This document shows, in pieces, positions 62,819-64,000 of a stretch of DNA of 64,000 nt. The notes beneath the pieces were generated by a model. It had not been told where the DNA came from and did not search any database. It saw nothing but the letters and a program-made list of their open reading frames with translations. This stretch comes from Gadus chalcogrammus (lineage: Eukaryota > Chordata > Actinopteri > Gadiformes > Gadidae). The translations under genes and the position numbers were made by a program. The DNA lies in assembly GCF_026213295.1 (NCBI RefSeq), contig NC_079421.1, forward strand, positions 17,970,748-18,034,747. Reading direction: 5' to 3'. Each line of letters begins with the position of its first letter. The first letter of the stretch is position 1.

Positions 62819-62861
<43 letters not shown>

Positions 62862-63490
62862 GACGACGACACATTCTTAGTCACATACACACTTAACCAA
62901 CCATTATTTTTTCAACCTGTAGTCCCAAAGAATGTATTGCATCGTAAAACAAAATCCTGCCATAAAATGACCTACACATCCAATAGTGGTATTAAGAATA
63001 TAATTTATTTTGGGGTCAAATTGATGACTCACAACCCTGAACGACTTCACAAGCTTCACTGCCTGGTGTTGGTCTTTCCTCTACAACGCAAACGTGAGTC
63101 ATGGTGAAATTTAGAGAAGCCAGCATTGAAACCGCGGCCCTCACAACACACGCCTGACGTATAGATGAACCAGCAAACACAAGGTGGCCCCGAGCACCCT
63201 CCTTAAGTTCAATACTATTCCTACTGTCAACTCTGAGTCAAAACACACACATCATGCCTCAGAGCATTCAGCCTGCAGAAGCCCTGATCGAGGTAAACAC
63301 CACACAGCCATAGAGTGGAGTCACCAGCCGCATGCCAGTAAAGCCACATGACTAATCAAACTTTCACAACAACACAAAATACAGGTTTATGCCATCAGAG
63401 CGCCCATCATCACAATGGAGAAGACAAGTGAGTTACCCTCTGTGCGTCGCAGGGAGCATTAAGGCACGCTCGGCTGCCGGAACAGCCCAT
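56157..63490 (-). CDS. mtus1: mtus1 (ATIP family), short coiled-coil isoform, complete
   Basis: Microtubule-associated scaffold whose C-terminal coiled coil is shared by all ATIP isoforms; in mammals it binds the AT2 angiotensin receptor and microtubules. Minus-strand exons: 63490-63437 (ATG), 62799-62733, 59714-59500, 58733-58628, 58502-58429, 58279-58184, 57363-57247, 56937-56840 and 56379-56157 (stop TAG). They total 1050 nt and 349 aa. All junctions are GT-AG and in phase. The segment [12 protein letters not shown], the long heptad-rich coiled coil and the end ([20 protein letters not shown], then NGDL and a Ser/Pro tail ending LSPR) identify MTUS1. The first exon encodes [18 protein letters not shown], which has an N-myristoylation-type G2/S6 pattern and Cys3. 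Exons of longer isoforms, if present, would lie beyond the right edge. The first exon is the least certain part. Confidence 0.9.
56495..56620 (+). mobile_element. Teleost tRNA-SINE-like fragment in an mtus1 intron
   Basis: CCCCAATGTCCACAGTGTAT followed by a 3' part GTTGGATAAAAGCGGCGGCT (AAAT) is a familiar fish SINE tail arrangement. Confidence 0.5.
62447..62722. repeat. 20-bp TG-rich minisatellite next to an mtus1 exon
   Basis: About a dozen tandem units of the type TATGTGTGTGTGCTCTCCC. The array ends about 10 bp from the mtus1 donor at 62732. Confidence 0.9.
62822..62859. repeat. Poly-G run (38 bp) next to an mtus1 acceptor
   Basis: Uninterrupted G38 on the + strand, hence C38 on the mtus1 strand. 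It lies 21 bp upstream of the acceptor AG (62801-62800) of exon 62799-62733. Confidence 0.95.
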
Positions 63491-63606
63491 GGTCCAGCCT
63501 CAGTCCTGGGTCTCGGAGTACCAGAAGTGCCCCCCCGCCCCCGGCAGAGGAAACCCCACTAAAGCCAGGACACAGCAGCAGTCCAGGTGGACGCACCACC
63601 TCCACA

Positions 63607-63637
<31 letters not shown>

Positions 63638-64000
63638 GCGCACACACCTCCTCTGAGGCGGCTCCGGCTACATCTGAGGCACGACTCAGCACAGCCGCTC
63701 TATTGGCTGTGGGGAGGGAGAGAGTGTAGGGAGCTGCTACCGTAGTGTGCGTAATAAAGGGGCAGGCTGCTGCCTGCCTCCCAGACCGCCTAGCGAGAGC
63801 TCAGCTGACGTCCCTTTAAGAAGAGGAGGTAGCCGCGACGACGGGCAGAGTGGAGCCCAACGGATACGTTTTTTTTAAGAGGGGGGGTTCTGACATTAGG
63901 GTGATGGAGCAGGACATGCAGCGAGTAGTGACCTTCCCCAGGGAACGAAACGGAGCACGTTCATCTGTACCATCCCCCCACGACCCAACCACTGCACGCT
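63491..64000 (-). promoter_or_regulatory. mtus1: Upstream region of the short mtus1 isoform
   Basis: Contains a (CA)n tract at 63609-63648. Beyond it the sequence becomes GC-rich, compatible with a promoter. No TATA box or earlier coding exon is evident to the window edge. Confidence 0.35.

Noticed and set aside
63459..63692. 77-aa frame on the minus strand including a Cys-Val repeat
   Set aside because: It crosses a (CA)n tract and overlaps the mtus1 first exon in another frame.

Overview
The window is vertebrate genomic DNA, almost certainly from a ray-finned fish. It has multi-exon genes with GT-AG introns, teleost-type tRNA-derived SINEs, hAT-like and DIRS-like elements, and very many long (CA/TG)n tracts. 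That density of dinucleotide repeats would suit a gadiform (cod-like) fish, but I cannot prove the species from sequence alone. Six protein-coding genes could be reconstructed exon by exon. For all six the exon phases close without a frameshift.

Layout: (1) 322-4592, + strand, the 3' part of zdhhc2 (protein S-palmitoyltransferase), with its 5' exons outside the window. (2) 7759-11797, - strand, complete cnot7 (CAF1 deadenylase, 286 aa), convergent with zdhhc2. (3) 14012-23351, - strand, complete mtmr7 (myotubularin-family 3-phosphoinositide phosphatase, 648 aa, 14 coding exons). (4) 29054-43555, + strand, slc7a2 (CAT-2 cationic amino acid transporter, 670/669 aa), with the mutually exclusive CAT-2B/CAT-2A exon pair. 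(5) 45558-54530, + strand, pdgfrl (secreted Ig-domain PDGF-receptor-like protein, 368 aa). (6) 56157-63490, - strand, mtus1, complete as a short 349-aa coiled-coil isoform. The order and orientations match human 8p22 (ZDHHC2-CNOT7-VPS37A-MTMR7-SLC7A2-PDGFRL-MTUS1) as I recall it, except that no VPS37A exon is visible between cnot7 and mtmr7.

The genes share no pathway. They are a conserved syntenic block covering protein acylation, mRNA deadenylation, phosphoinositide turnover, arginine/lysine uptake, a secreted receptor-like protein and a microtubule-associated coiled-coil protein.

An assembly problem dominates the middle. 31887-36752 is repeated essentially identically at 36853-41717 on either side of a 100-N gap, so four slc7a2 exons (including the alternative pair) appear twice. 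This looks like two overlapping contigs that were not merged, not a biological duplication.

The most unusual structures are: an alternating-palindrome cassette in a zdhhc2 intron; an exon-derived 52-58 bp tandem repeat in mtmr7; TG tracts in place of polypyrimidine tracts at several splice acceptors; an hAT-like element and a helicase-fragment element in pdgfrl intron 1, both with target-site duplications; and a decayed DIRS-type element whose inverted repeat ends 20 bp before a pdgfrl exon. I found no prokaryote-style system, CRISPR array or rRNA.
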